A stretch of DNA of 64,000 nt from Eubacterium sp. UBA3782 (GCA_002368795.1 DFFG01000075.1:29148-93147), one strand, 5' to 3'. Counted from the stretch's first letter, positions 1-8,523 are shown. The notes: a model not told the origin generated them from the letters alone. Made by a program: numbers and translations.

Positions 1-2
1 CT

Positions 3-107
3 GCCGTAATGCTGGCATTCAACAAGGACGCTACCGTAGCTGACCTGAAAGAGCTGGCAAAGGCCTACAGCTTTGAAAAGGCTGTAGAGCGAAGAAGCAC
101 AGAATAA
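3..107 (+). CDS. C-terminal end of an unidentified protein (partial)
   Basis: The window opens inside a reading frame that runs without interruption from base 3 to a TAA at 105-107, giving 34 residues that end in KAVERRSTE. The fragment is helical and charged (motif ATVADLKELAKAY) and is too short to assign to a family. It is followed after about 50 bases by an intrinsic terminator, which supports a real gene end. The rest of the gene lies upstream of the window. Confidence 0.6.
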   Translation, partial: AVMLAFNKDATVADLKELAKAYSFEKAVERRSTE

Positions 108-157
108 ACAAACGCAGCATAAAAAACAGGCTGTGAAAAAACATAGCCTGAAAAAGC

Positions 158-201
158 AAAGAAGGATCGAGGGCCTTATCAAAGCCCGAGATCCTTCTTT
201 T
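158..201 (+). terminator. Intrinsic terminator after the first gene
   Basis: A left arm AAAGAAGGATCGAGGGC pairs with GCCCGAGATCCTTCTTT across a short loop, with one mismatch, and the right arm ends in a T-run. It closes the partial gene ending at 107. Confidence 0.75.
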
Positions 202-262
202 GCGTAATAAAACTTACGAGGAAATAGGAAGCAGGATTAATTTTGATCCAAAGCAGGCAGAC

Positions 263-372
263 CTCAGTGCGGATGAAAGGGCACCAAAAACAGGCAGTTC
301 TGCAATGCGGATGAAAGGGCGCCATAACAGACAGTCCTGCAGTGCGGATGAAAGGGCGCCCAAAACCTGCAG
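263..372. repeat. Three tandem copies of a 37-bp repeat
   Basis: Units begin at 263, 300 and 337, each carrying the core GTGCGGATGAAAGGGC (A for G in places) followed by a CC(A/C)AAACAGGCAG-like tail. The period is exactly 37 bp, so it does not keep a reading frame. The array lies in the space between the first terminator and the 3' end of thpR. No promoter or gene was recognised in it. Confidence 0.8.
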
Positions 373-398
373 GAAATATACCTGCTGTGACGAGGAGA

Positions 399-893
399 TC
401 AGTTGTGCCAGATCTCTGTGTAGACCATCCGCCCGTTTTTGTTTTCCGATTTCATCAGGGAGATCTTCTTGACCATCATCTCCTGCCGGGGTACGGCTAC
501 CTTGAAGGGCTTTGAGGAGGAGGCGTCGCGGATCAGGGTGATGTGGGGCACGAATTCCTTTTTGTCGTAGGGGATACCGGCTGCATCCAGCGCCGCGCGC
601 AGATCGCGCACGTAAGTCTTCAGCTTCTGGTTGCCCTTGACACCAGCCCAGATCAGGTTTCCAAAATTTCCGGATTCTGCAATGCCGAGCTTGAAAGGCT
701 TAAAGGGGACGGAGGCCAGGACGGTCTTCACCTCATCCGGATCCCGCCGCTCGCCGATAAAGGCAAGGGTCAGGTGCATGTTTTGTTTGGGGGTATATTT
801 ACCGCCGACGCCCTGGGTCTTCAGGTCATGCAGGACTCCGGTGAGGGAATCCTTTATCTCATCGGTAAACTGGATCGCAACAAAAAGGCGCAT
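399..893 (-). CDS. thpR: RNA 2',3'-cyclic phosphodiesterase (2H phosphoesterase)
   Basis: This 164-residue protein is a 2H phosphoesterase of the ThpR/LigT family, which opens 2',3'-cyclic phosphates on RNA ends (historically 2'-5' RNA ligase). The two signature histidine motifs are visible: HLTLAFIG near residue 41 and HITLIRD near residue 137. The start MRLFVAIQF is typical for the family, length is near the usual 170-190, and a GTGAGGA ribosome site precedes the ATG. A promoter TTGCAA-17-GATATT sits about 30 bases upstream. The protein is cytoplasmic and appears monocistronic. Confidence 0.9.
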   Translation of the reverse strand: MRLFVAIQFTDEIKDSLTGVLHDLKTQGVGGKYTPKQNMHLTLAFIGERRDPDEVKTVLASVPFKPFKLGIAESGNFGNLIWAGVKGNQKLKTYVRDLRAALDAAGIPYDKKEFVPHITLIRDASSSKPFKVAVPRQEMMVKKISLMKSENKNGRMVYTEIWHN

Positions 894-927
894 GGCATGT
901 CCTCACTTTTTTATCTGTTCCGGATGA

Positions 928-956
928 ATATCGCTTTCCGGTTTGTTTATTGCAAG
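928..956 (-). promoter_or_regulatory. Promoter of thpR
   Basis: On the minus strand, TTGCAA (951-956) and GATATT (928-933) are separated by 17 bases, placing the transcript start about 30 bases before the thpR start codon. Confidence 0.5.
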
Positions 957-984
957 CTGTTCCGTATCTGCTTTGTTTTGGAAG

Positions 985-1521
985 TCATTTCTTCTGCCAA
1001 GGATCTCTTTTGGTATTTACCTGGATAAACTGGCTGCAGTATTCACAAGTGCCGCCCACATCCGCCGGCACACGATTGGTGGCGCCGCAGTGAGGGCAGA
1101 CGATGGCGACATAGCTCTGGGCCGGCCGGACATTCTCAGGCAAAATCACCTTTGTATTGTGCGTGTCCAGTTTGATGTCCTCCATCATTTCGCGCTGCAG
1201 GATCGGCACCAGATACCGGGCGATATCCTGGATGCCGGTGAGCTCCTCCAGCCTTTGTAAGGAAATACTCTCCTCGTGTACCCCGCCAAGCACCTGGTCG
1301 ATTTTTGCCGCGTAATAACGGTAATAGATGCGGTAGATCTGCAGGATAAGACCGGCAAGGAACGGGGCTTCCACGATCATTGCAGCAAACACGGACATAG
1401 CCCCTTCCGGGATGGAATCGATCACGACCTCCATGCCGATCCAGGCAAGAACGCCCCAGGTCGCAAGGCCGATCCAGGTCAGGGGTGTATTTTTTCCTTT
1501 ATACGTCAGATAACTTTTCAT
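985..1521 (-). CDS. Membrane protein with C-terminal zinc ribbon
   Basis: The protein of 178 residues begins at MKSYLTYKGK, preceded by AGGAAAG; a longer frame upstream has no ribosome site and crosses a promoter. Two hydrophobic segments lie at about residues 12-33 and 40-65, followed by a helical cytoplasmic stretch. The tail contains CPHCGATNRV and, twelve residues on, CEYCSQ, a four-cysteine zinc ribbon. Function is unknown; such layouts are often membrane-tethered sensors or assembly factors, which is inference. It is transcribed alone from the promoter at 1601-1629. Confidence 0.7.
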   Translation of the reverse strand: MKSYLTYKGKNTPLTWIGLATWGVLAWIGMEVVIDSIPEGAMSVFAAMIVEAPFLAGLILQIYRIYYRYYAAKIDQVLGGVHEESISLQRLEELTGIQDIARYLVPILQREMMEDIKLDTHNTKVILPENVRPAQSYVAIVCPHCGATNRVPADVGGTCEYCSQFIQVNTKRDPWQKK

Positions 1522-1600
1522 AAGCAGATGTCTTTCCTGGCCAGGGAGGGCCAAAACAGAGGAACAAAGCTGCAGGATCCATCGGGGATTCCTGAATCTG

Positions 1601-1629
1601 AGTATAGCACAGGGCGCCTGATTTTGACA
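1601..1629 (-). promoter_or_regulatory. Promoter of the zinc-ribbon membrane protein
   Basis: The minus strand carries TATACT at 1601-1606 with an upstream TG (extended -10) and a poor -35 TGTCAA at 1624-1629, 17 bases apart. It supports the short start at 1521. Confidence 0.5.
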
Positions 1630-1773
1630 GGTGCTTGCACAGGACATTCATGACCAACCGAAACGGCAGCCAAGATGCAGACGCGCACAAGGGAAGAGGC
1701 AGCATACTATGTGCTCTGCGCCAGGAACAATTAGGCGTTACTGAAAGGAGAGCCTCTTTAGAAAGGCATAGAA

Positions 1774-1818
1774 AAGGCTTCCCAGACCACCGGCAGTATG
1801 CCGGAGGCGGGAAGCCTT
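1774..1818 (-). terminator. Terminator of the 33-residue small gene unit
   Basis: AAGGCTTCCC (1774-1783) pairs perfectly with GGGAAGCCTT (1809-1818), with a second inner stem CCGGC/GCCGG. On the minus strand it is followed by TTTTCT. It lies downstream of the small open frames at 1888-2110 and implies that they are transcribed. Confidence 0.7.
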
Positions 1819-2008
1819 CCTCTATCTTAGTTTTTCCTTATCCGGGCGGATATGCCGCCCCTGGTCTGCGCTATTTTTATCTCGCATTCAGAAACCGGTC
1901 AGCCCTGCCGGCATCAGCGGGATCGGATCAAAGATCTCAGCCATCACGTATGTACCTGCCTTTCGTTCAGCCTTTTTCCGGTGTCTGCTGCTATTCGGGA
2001 AAAGATGA

Positions 2009-2110
2009 TCACATCTTTCCGTAGAATATCCCGTCATACTCCTCGCGGAGCTCTGCGCCCTCAACCAATGCAATACCAAACTTTTTCAGAAATTCAAATG
2101 CTTCCTTCAT
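2009..2110 (-). CDS. Small protein of 33 residues, unknown function
   Basis: An ATG at 2110 opens a 33-residue frame beginning MKEAFEFLKKFGIAL and ending YDGIFYGKM, followed by TGA. A strong ribosome site AAAGGAG lies 9 bases upstream. The sequence is amphipathic and acidic, with no signal peptide. A second, weaker 18-residue frame (1888-1944, MAEIFDPIPLMPAGLTGF) follows on the same strand, and the unit ends at the terminator 1774-1818. I do not recognise the family. The strong ribosome site and dedicated terminator are the main support. Confidence 0.5.
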   Translation of the reverse strand: MKEAFEFLKKFGIALVEGAELREEYDGIFYGKM

Positions 2111-2355
2111 GACTGTCAGCTCCTTTCATAATCTGTATATGTATTATCTGGAGCACCGGGGTTTTTCCTGTTTGCCTCTGGTGTATCTCCTGTTCTGGTT
2201 ACATCATAAGCCTGCAGCCTGCTAAAGTAAAATACTTGGAATATTGCTTTGTTATATGAAAAAACTATGATAAATGTAAGGCCGCAGGCCGGGAAATGAC
2301 ATGATGCAGGCAGTAGGCACCGGGTGTTCAGAAGCAAGCCTGACGGCTTCAGGAA

Positions 2356-2447
2356 GAAGGTTTTGGATGCGGCAGAGGGAAGGTATTGGAGGCGGCAGAG
2401 AGAAGATTTTGGAGCCGGCAAAAAGAAGGTTTCAGAGCCGGCAGAGA
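2356..2447. repeat. Four tandem copies of a 23-bp repeat
   Basis: Units start at 2356, 2379, 2402 and 2425, each of the form GAAGGTTTTGGATGCGGCAG with three more bases; the copies differ at a few positions. The array ends six bases before the -35 box of the DUF3737 promoter. The rest of the gap 2111-2610 shows no gene. Confidence 0.8.
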
Positions 2448-2452
2448 ATCGT

Positions 2453-2481
2453 TTGTGCAGCGTACACTTTTATAGTATAAT
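2453..2481 (+). promoter_or_regulatory. Promoter of the DUF3737 gene
   Basis: TTGTGC (2453-2458), a 17-base spacer and a perfect TATAAT (2476-2481) predict a start near 2488 and a leader of about 120 bases before the TTG start codon. Confidence 0.7.
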
Positions 2482-2609
2482 ATCCAATTACAAAAAAAAT
2501 CAGCCGCAAATGCTTGCAGTGAATGATGCTTACACATCCTGCGCGCTGTGCCAGGAATGCCAAGGCTTTCCTGGATGAGATGACATTATTAGAAGGAGAC
2601 GTAACGACT

Positions 2610-3473
2610 TTGAATAGAACAGAGATAAGAGTCACCCAGTTCGACGAAGAGAGAGCTCTGTACCATCTGCAGCACGGCGACCTGTATTCCTGCATTTTTG
2701 CAGGGCCGGCGGATGGCGAATCCGCATTGAAGGAGTCCAGGGATGTCCGTTTTACGGACTGCAGCTTTTCCCTTCGGTATCCGCTCTGGCATACGGATAC
2801 CTTCCGCATGAAGAATACCACTCTCGACGAGCTGACCCGGGCAGCCATCTGGTATTCCCGGCACGGCCGGATCGAGGACTGTGTCCTTGGCGGCATCAAG
2901 GCTGTGCGGGAGTGCGAGGATATCCAGATCACCGGCAGCCGTATTGAGTCCCCGGAATTTGGCTGGAAATCCGCCGGGATCTCCCTGACCGATACCCAGG
3001 TCACCTCCGAGTACCTGTTTCTGGACAGCCGGGACATTACCCTGGACCGGGTACAGATGAAGGGAAAATATTCCTTCCAGTATGTGAACAGCCTGGAGAT
3101 CCGGGATTCCGTCCTGGATACAAAGGATGCCTTCTGGCACAGCCACGGCGTTACCGTCCGCAACAGTGTGGTCAAGGGCGAGTACCTGGGCTGGTTTTCC
3201 GAGGGACTGACCCTCATCGGCTGCAAGATTATCGGCACCCAGCCTCTGTGCTACTGCAAGGACCTGCGCCTTGTGGACTGCACAATGGAGGAGGCGGACC
3301 TGTCCTTCGAGTATTCCGATGTGGAGGCGGAGGTAAGGGGGCACATCGTCTCGGTAAAGAACCCCAGGTCCGGATGTATCACGGCGGACAGTGTCGGAGA
3401 GATCATCATGGAGGATGCCGTTATGGATTGCACCGGGCGTGTCATCCTTCGGAATGACGGCAAGGCAGAATAA
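2610..3473 (+). CDS. DUF3737 family beta-helix protein
   Basis: The 287-residue product matches the DUF3737 family by its opening FDEERALYHLQHGDLYSC and IFAGPADGESALKE, and by its rows of short strands (ITGSRIES, LTDTQVTSEY, LEIRDSVLD) typical of a right-handed parallel beta-helix. The TTG at 2610 is chosen because AAGGAG lies 11 bases upstream and it reproduces the family N-terminus; an ATG at 2580 is possible but has no ribosome site. The biochemical role is unknown. The gene has its own promoter and may be read together with the zincin gene, which starts 55 bases after its stop. Confidence 0.85.
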   Translation: MNRTEIRVTQFDEERALYHLQHGDLYSCIFAGPADGESALKESRDVRFTDCSFSLRYPLWHTDTFRMKNTTLDELTRAAIWYSRHGRIEDCVLGGIKAVRECEDIQITGSRIESPEFGWKSAGISLTDTQVTSEYLFLDSRDITLDRVQMKGKYSFQYVNSLEIRDSVLDTKDAFWHSHGVTVRNSVVKGEYLGWFSEGLTLIGCKIIGTQPLCYCKDLRLVDCTMEEADLSFEYSDVEAEVRGHIVSVKNPRSGCITADSVGEIIMEDAVMDCTGRVILRNDGKAE

Positions 3474-3528
3474 GCCGGAATCCTCAAGAATCCAGAAACC
3501 CTGGATGGCAGGATCGCAAGGAGCGGAA

Positions 3529-4233
3529 ATGACAACAGAGATCACACCTGAACTGAAAAAACAGCTGAGGCGCGAGGTCCCGGCCCTGTCTGCCGAGATC
3601 CGGAAACTGTACCGAAGCCTGGATGAGAGGTTCGGTCTGCACGGGGCGGATGTTCCGGTGACCTTTGGCTTCGATCCGGAGGTGCTGGGCTCCTACACGG
3701 CGCCGGGAGATCCGGAAAAGAAGGAACAGTTCTACTTCTCGCTCCTTTTTATCGGCTACCTGCATACAAGTCACCTGCACATCGAGGACAAGATGGATCT
3801 CTACCGCCATGAGTATGCACACTACATGGCCGCACACATGGAGATCCCAAAAGAGTATGCCTGGCAGAGCGGACGTCACGGCAGCGCATGGAAGTACTGC
3901 TGCTCGCTGACCGGGGCCGTGCCATCGCCCTATTATAGCTTTGGCAAGGGACTGATCCGCCAGGATTACGATAAGGTGCTGAAGGATCCGATGAAAAATC
4001 CGCACGTCCAGCTGCTGGATACGGCCCGCCGGGAAAAAGCCTATCAGGACAGCAGAAATCGTGTGGTAAAATATGCAGCAGGAGACGTCATAACACACCC
4101 GGAATTCGGAGAGGGCATCGTGGAGGCGGTCACCCAGACCGACAGCTCCGTGCGCCTGACCATACGCTTCGGGGAAACTGTAAAAAAGATCGACCAGAAG
4201 TGGCTGCTGCGCAGCCAGTACAAAAAACGCTGA
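3529..4233 (+). CDS. Zincin-like putative metallopeptidase
   Basis: The protein has 234 residues. HEYAH at residues 94-98 is an HExxH zinc motif, placed after an N-terminal helical region and DLYRHEYAHYMAAHM, reminiscent of SprT/WLM-type zincins. The C-terminal 60 residues (GDVITHPEFGEGIVEAV) resemble the small beta-barrel DNA-binding tail found in UvrD- and RNA-polymerase-associated proteins. No signal peptide is present, so it is probably cytoplasmic. AAGGAG precedes the ATG at 3529. Substrate is unknown; a role in protein or DNA-protein processing is inference. Confidence 0.7.
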   Translation: MTTEITPELKKQLRREVPALSAEIRKLYRSLDERFGLHGADVPVTFGFDPEVLGSYTAPGDPEKKEQFYFSLLFIGYLHTSHLHIEDKMDLYRHEYAHYMAAHMEIPKEYAWQSGRHGSAWKYCCSLTGAVPSPYYSFGKGLIRQDYDKVLKDPMKNPHVQLLDTARREKAYQDSRNRVVKYAAGDVITHPEFGEGIVEAVTQTDSSVRLTIRFGETVKKIDQKWLLRSQYKKR

Positions 4234-4330
4234 GGATATGCAGACCAGGGATTCCGGTTCCCCAGCCAGATAAGATGGCCGCGGGTGCATGAAATAGATG
4301 CGGCGTAAAAGCATTGCGGAGAAATTTTGT

Positions 4331-5209
4331 ATGAACTTTGAATTTATTGTGGAGATTGTTCTGGATGCGGCGATGGATACCCTGAAGCTGGTACCCTTTT
4401 TGTTCATTACCTATCTGGTGATGGAGTATCTGGAGCGCAAGACAGAAGAAAAGACGATCAGCACCCTGGCGGGTGTCGGACGGCTCGGGCCGCTCTTTGG
4501 CGCAGCCGCCGGCGTCGTGCCGCAATGCGGGTTTTCCGCAGCGGCTGCCAGCCTGTTTTCGGGAGGCGTGATCTCCCTGGGCAGCCTGATGGCGGTATTC
4601 CTTTCCACCTCAGACGAGATGCTGCCGGTATTCATTTCCAGTGCGGTACCCATAGGAACGATCATCCGGATCCTGGCCGCTAAGTTTCTGATCGGTGCGG
4701 TGACCGGTCTGGTGATCGATGCAGTCATTCGCGGCGTAAAACGGCTGCAGGGGAAGGAAAAACATATCCATGACCTCTGTGAGGCGGAGCACTGCGGCTG
4801 CGAGGAAGAGGAGGGAAGCATTTTCCTTTCTGCCTTAACCCACACCCTGCACATTGTCCTGTTTATCTTTATTGCATCCCTTGTGATCGGCGGCCTGGTG
4901 GAGGGCGTCGGAGAGGATGTGCTGACCGGACTGTTTACCGGACGTCCGCTGTTTGGCGTTGTGACAGCCAGCCTGATCGGTCTGATTCCGAACTGCGCCG
5001 CATCGGTCATGCTGACCCAGATGTATCTGGGAGGCATGCTCAGCGCAGGACAGATGATCGCCGGCCTGCTGGTCGGTGCAGGCGTCGGCCTTCTGGTGCT
5101 GTTCCGCACGAACCGCAGACTGAAGGAAAATATCTGTATCCTGCTCCTCCTCTTCGCATTAGGCATTTTCTGGGGCATGCTGATCGAGGGGCTGGGAATC
5201 GCCTTCTGA
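4331..5209 (+). CDS. Putative heavy-metal/manganese exporter (ArsP_2-like)
   Basis: The integral membrane protein of 292 residues has about eight to ten hydrophobic segments in two related halves, each with a conserved proline and cysteine turn: GVVPQCGFSAAAA near residue 64 and GLIPNCAASVMLT near residue 220. This is the hallmark of the ArsP_2 / putative manganese transporter family. A cytoplasmic loop holds EAEHCGCEEEE, a likely metal-handling patch. The ATG at 4331 follows GGAG by nine bases. It sits about 100 bases after the zincin gene with no riboswitch visible, and ends at a strong bidirectional terminator. Confidence 0.8.
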   Translation: MNFEFIVEIVLDAAMDTLKLVPFLFITYLVMEYLERKTEEKTISTLAGVGRLGPLFGAAAGVVPQCGFSAAAASLFSGGVISLGSLMAVFLSTSDEMLPVFISSAVPIGTIIRILAAKFLIGAVTGLVIDAVIRGVKRLQGKEKHIHDLCEAEHCGCEEEEGSIFLSALTHTLHIVLFIFIASLVIGGLVEGVGEDVLTGLFTGRPLFGVVTASLIGLIPNCAASVMLTQMYLGGMLSAGQMIAGLLVGAGVGLLVLFRTNRRLKENICILLLLFALGIFWGMLIEGLGIAF

Positions 5210-5339
5210 CGAGAGAGGATGCGACCTGTGTAATTGGGGAGGCTGTCTTCTTTTGTTTTCCTGATAGCAGCCATATAACGAAAGAAAGGCACGGAAGAAA
5301 AGTCCGGAAGAAAGGCAAGGTCCTTTGGGACAGAAAAAC

Positions 5340-5387
5340 CCGGCGTTTCCATGACATGGAAGTGGTCATGGAAACACCGGTTTTTTT
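5340..5387. terminator. Bidirectional terminator between exporter and GH3
   Basis: CCGGCGTTTCCATGAC pairs with GTCATGGAAACACCGG, flanked by a T-run on the right and AAAAA on the left, so it can stop the exporter transcript and the convergent GH3 transcript. Confidence 0.9.
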
Positions 5388-5524
5388 ATGCAGGGACATG
5401 CCCCTGGAAGACAGGAAAGCAGGCATTCTGCAGACCTGTCAGGATCAAAGCTGCTTGTGCAATGCGTTTTTTTTCAGGGGCGTGTACGCTATGCGATTTT
5501 CGTAAGATGGCAGACGCGCATCTC

Positions 5525-7927
5525 TCAGCGTACCTTGGCCTCGGCCCAGAAGGCACGCGCACGTCCATCGATCCAGGCGTTCTTTGTGACGGTATAGCTG
5601 TCCGTCAGGCGGACATCGTCGGAGGAGGCAGCGGCCTGGACCTCGATCTCGCCTTTTTCCACCTTCCACTTCATATCCTCATCGAGGAAGGCCATCTGGC
5701 TGGGCTGGACGGTGAAGGTGACTTCCTTCTCCTCGCCCGGCTGAAGTTCCACGCGGGCAAAGCCGGCCAGCTCCTTAACCGGTCGGGTCATGGAGGCCTG
5801 CACATCGCGCAGGTATAGCTGTACCACCTCTGTGCCGGCAGCAGCGCCGGTGTTTTTCACCTTCAGCGATACGGTCAGCTCCTCCAGGGGGCTGACTTCC
5901 TTTTTGCTGATCACAAGGTCCGTATAGGCAAAGGTGGTATAGCTAAGGCCGTGGCCGAAGCAGTAGCGGGGCTGATGCGGGCGATTGACATAATCCTGGA
6001 AACCGATGCTGGGGCTCTGGTGCCAGCCGGAGCCGTTCGGATGGTTGTAGTATACCGGGATCTGGCCGGCATCATACGCAGCTGACAGGGGCATCTTTCC
6101 GGAAGGATTGTATCTTCCAAGGAGGATGTTTGTGACAGCTTCCGCAGCATATACGGCAGGGGTAAATGCCTCCACCAGAGCATCCAGCAGGGCGTCTGCC
6201 GTATCGGAGGAGACCGGACGGCCGTCAAAATGGACGCCGATCATGGGCTTGCCGCAGCGGGCAGCCTCACGGATAAAGGCATCCTGGCAGGCGGGCAGAT
6301 TGATATCGGTGCTGTCGATGCCTTCGCCCATCGTCGCGACAGACCCGGTGCCGCATTTGCCGCCCAGGGTCAGGATCACGACATCTGCCTTTTCCACCAG
6401 CGCCAGCGCATCAGCAAACAGGCTTTCATCTGCGCCGGCCTTGTGGTAGCCGGGGGCATAGAAGATCTCGGCATCCGGAAGCTGTTCGCGGAGCACCTCC
6501 AGAAGGCTCTTGCATCCGGGCTCCAGCTGCCGCAGGACCTGATCAAAGTCCTCCCGCTCATCCACCTGCACGTTGGTGCCGGGGACACGCTCCATCTCGG
6601 CCTGGGCACTGTCTCCGCCTCCGCCGACACCGGCCATAGAGTTCATGGCCGCATGCATGGCCTCAACCATGCTGAGGTGGGTATAACCGCCGAAGTAGTA
6701 GCGGGCATTGGCCGCATGAGGACCAATGACAGCGATGGTCTTCTCCTTGCCGGAAAGCGGCAGTGCGCCGTTGTTTTTGAGCAGTACAATGCCCTCCTGA
6801 GCGGCACGGCGGGAGACCTCGTCGTCACCTGCATGGTGTACGGCAGCCTCCAGATCCTCGCCCTGCAAGGCGAATGGATGCTCAAACAGGCCCATACGGA
6901 ACTTGGCCTCCAGGACGCGCAGCACAGCGGTATCCAGGTAAGCAGGATCGGCCTCGCCATTCTCAAAGAGAACTTCCATTTCCCGGAAGGCGGCAGGCAT
7001 CGGAAGCTCCACATCCAGACCAGCTTTGAGGCAGCGGTAGCCGGCCTCGCCCTTGGTCTCACTGGTCTTCTGGTACAGGAAGGTATTTTCCGCCCCGCCG
7101 TAGTCAGAGACGGTCACACCGTCAAAGCCCATCTCCTCGCGGAGCATGCCGGTCAGGTACTGCCGGCTGGCGTGCATGGGCAGTCCGTTGACTGAGCAGT
7201 AGCAGGGCATGATGCCGCGAAGCTCCGCCTTTGTGATCGCTGCCTGGAAGGGCTTGGCATAGACTTCACGCAGCAGGCGCTCGCCGATCTCCATGTCGGT
7301 GCCGTGGATGCCGGCGGCTCCCCGGTGGAAGCCGGTGAAATGCTTGGCAGCAGACTCCGGCCGGCGGCCGGCGGTCTCTGTCTCCTGAATGCCGCGGGTA
7401 TAGGCCGTGCCAAGAGCGGCAGACAGGGTCGCATCCTCGCCGTAGGGCTCTGCCTGGCGGCCCATGCGGGAATCCCTGGAAATATCCAGGACGGGCGCCA
7501 GGATCTGGGTAATGCCAAAAGCGGCCTCCTGACGGGATACGATCTCACCAAGCTTTTGCTCCAGCTCAGGGTCAAAGGCTGCGCCGCGGTTTACGCCGGA
7601 GGGAAATGCCGTTGTATCCTGTATAAAGGCACCGCAGAGACCTTCCATATGAAATACGGCAGGAATGTGCAGCCGGCTCGCCTCCATGACCATCGTCTGC
7701 AGTTCCCGCTGCCAGGCAGCCGCTTCCTCCATGCTCTCGCACGTACGGAAGCCCAGCGTACTGATCTGGCCGATGCCATTTTTGAAAAAGGCTGCCATTT
7801 CCTTTTCTCTGCCCTTGATCGAGAAAACACCGGTCAGCTGGAAGATCTTCTCATCCAATGTCATTTCCTTAAGCAGCAGCTTCGCCCGCTCCCGGGCAGT
7901 CAGTGAAGTATCCATGTAGTTTTTCAT
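5525..7927 (-). CDS. GH3 beta-glycosidase
   Basis: This 800-residue enzyme is a classical three-domain GH3 beta-glucosidase or xylosidase. The barrel domain contains PYGED (161-165), KHF (195-197) and the nucleophile Asp275 in VTVSDYGG. The alpha/beta sandwich follows (GIVLLKNNGALPLS), then a fibronectin-III-like domain after FGHGLSYTTF. No signal peptide is present, so it acts in the cytoplasm on imported oligosaccharides. AAGGAG lies upstream of the ATG. It faces away from the GH5/symporter/AraC genes and may belong to the same regulon. Exact sugar specificity cannot be read from sequence. Confidence 0.93.
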   Translation of the reverse strand: MKNYMDTSLTARERAKLLLKEMTLDEKIFQLTGVFSIKGREKEMAAFFKNGIGQISTLGFRTCESMEEAAAWQRELQTMVMEASRLHIPAVFHMEGLCGAFIQDTTAFPSGVNRGAAFDPELEQKLGEIVSRQEAAFGITQILAPVLDISRDSRMGRQAEPYGEDATLSAALGTAYTRGIQETETAGRRPESAAKHFTGFHRGAAGIHGTDMEIGERLLREVYAKPFQAAITKAELRGIMPCYCSVNGLPMHASRQYLTGMLREEMGFDGVTVSDYGGAENTFLYQKTSETKGEAGYRCLKAGLDVELPMPAAFREMEVLFENGEADPAYLDTAVLRVLEAKFRMGLFEHPFALQGEDLEAAVHHAGDDEVSRRAAQEGIVLLKNNGALPLSGKEKTIAVIGPHAANARYYFGGYTHLSMVEAMHAAMNSMAGVGGGGDSAQAEMERVPGTNVQVDEREDFDQVLRQLEPGCKSLLEVLREQLPDAEIFYAPGYHKAGADESLFADALALVEKADVVILTLGGKCGTGSVATMGEGIDSTDINLPACQDAFIREAARCGKPMIGVHFDGRPVSSDTADALLDALVEAFTPAVYAAEAVTNILLGRYNPSGKMPLSAAYDAGQIPVYYNHPNGSGWHQSPSIGFQDYVNRPHQPRYCFGHGLSYTTFAYTDLVISKKEVSPLEELTVSLKVKNTGAAAGTEVVQLYLRDVQASMTRPVKELAGFARVELQPGEEKEVTFTVQPSQMAFLDEDMKWKVEKGEIEVQAAASSDDVRLTDSYTVTKNAWIDGRARAFWAEAKVR

Positions 7928-8146
7928 TGCTCGTCTCCTTATATTCAGAAGAAAATACCGATACAGAAAAAAAGAATATACGAAAGGGCCGGCGGATCAC
8001 GCTCTGCCCGAAGGCATGTGTATGATCCTGGCTTATGGATAGCTTTAGTATATAAGGATAGCAGCAGGCCGTACAGATATGAAATCGTGCAGAGGGGAAA
8101 ATATTCGTTTTTAAGAGCAATAAATCGACAACATGCACAAAATGGC

Positions 8147-8174
8147 TTGACAAAAATTGTGGAAGTATTACAAT
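8147..8174 (+). promoter_or_regulatory. Strong promoter of the 50-residue small gene
   Basis: A consensus TTGACA (8147-8152) is followed after 16 bases by TACAAT (8169-8174), predicting a start near 8181, about 35 bases before the small gene. Confidence 0.8.
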
Positions 8175-8215
8175 GAGCGGCGTACCAATTGATCCAGAAA
8201 GGAAATACCAAAGAA

Positions 8216-8368
8216 ATGAAAAACAAGAAAAATAATCGTGGTCAGCACAAAATGATCAAGGCTCTTCGCAGCTATCTGAACGAGAACAAAGAGTTTTTTG
8301 CTATGGCAGGTGCCATCGTCATTCATGATGAGCAGAGCGCAGATTATATGGCCAGGTTCGTCCGCTGA
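8216..8368 (+). CDS. Small basic protein of 50 residues, unknown function
   Basis: A 50-residue frame begins MKNKKNNRGQHKMIKAL and ends SADYMARFVR. The N-terminal third is strongly basic and the middle (NENKEFFAMAGAIVIHD) is amphipathic to hydrophobic. A ribosome site AAAGGA lies 12 bases upstream, a near-consensus promoter lies at 8147-8174, and a clean terminator follows at 8398. This complete monocistronic unit argues strongly for a real gene. No family is recognised; a small regulator, toxin-like peptide or peptide pheromone are all possible. Shortness kept it below usual annotation limits. Confidence 0.65.
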   Translation: MKNKKNNRGQHKMIKALRSYLNENKEFFAMAGAIVIHDEQSADYMARFVR

Positions 8369-8397
8369 GCCGGCCTCCAAAATCAGAAAAACAGCAG

Positions 8398-8422
8398 GGA
8401 GCCTTTTGGGGCTCCTTTTTTT
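8398..8422 (+). terminator. Terminator of the 50-residue small gene
   Basis: GGAGCC (8398-8403) pairs with GGCTCC (8410-8415) and is followed by seven T residues. Confidence 0.88.
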
Positions 8423-8523
8423 ATCCAATTTTTGCTCCTCATAGCTACTGAGTGTGTTTGTTCTTTTGAGAGATCTTTACGCAGGTCAAAAACATTGCCC
8501 GGGCAAAGATCATCGTGGAATAA

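Noticed and set aside
2324..2578. An 84-codon frame over the 23-bp repeats
   Set aside because: It crosses the repeats and the DUF3737 promoter and has no start signal.
4234..4330. Manganese riboswitch before the metal exporter
   Set aside because: The gap is under 100 bases and lacks the yybP-ykoY core and loops.
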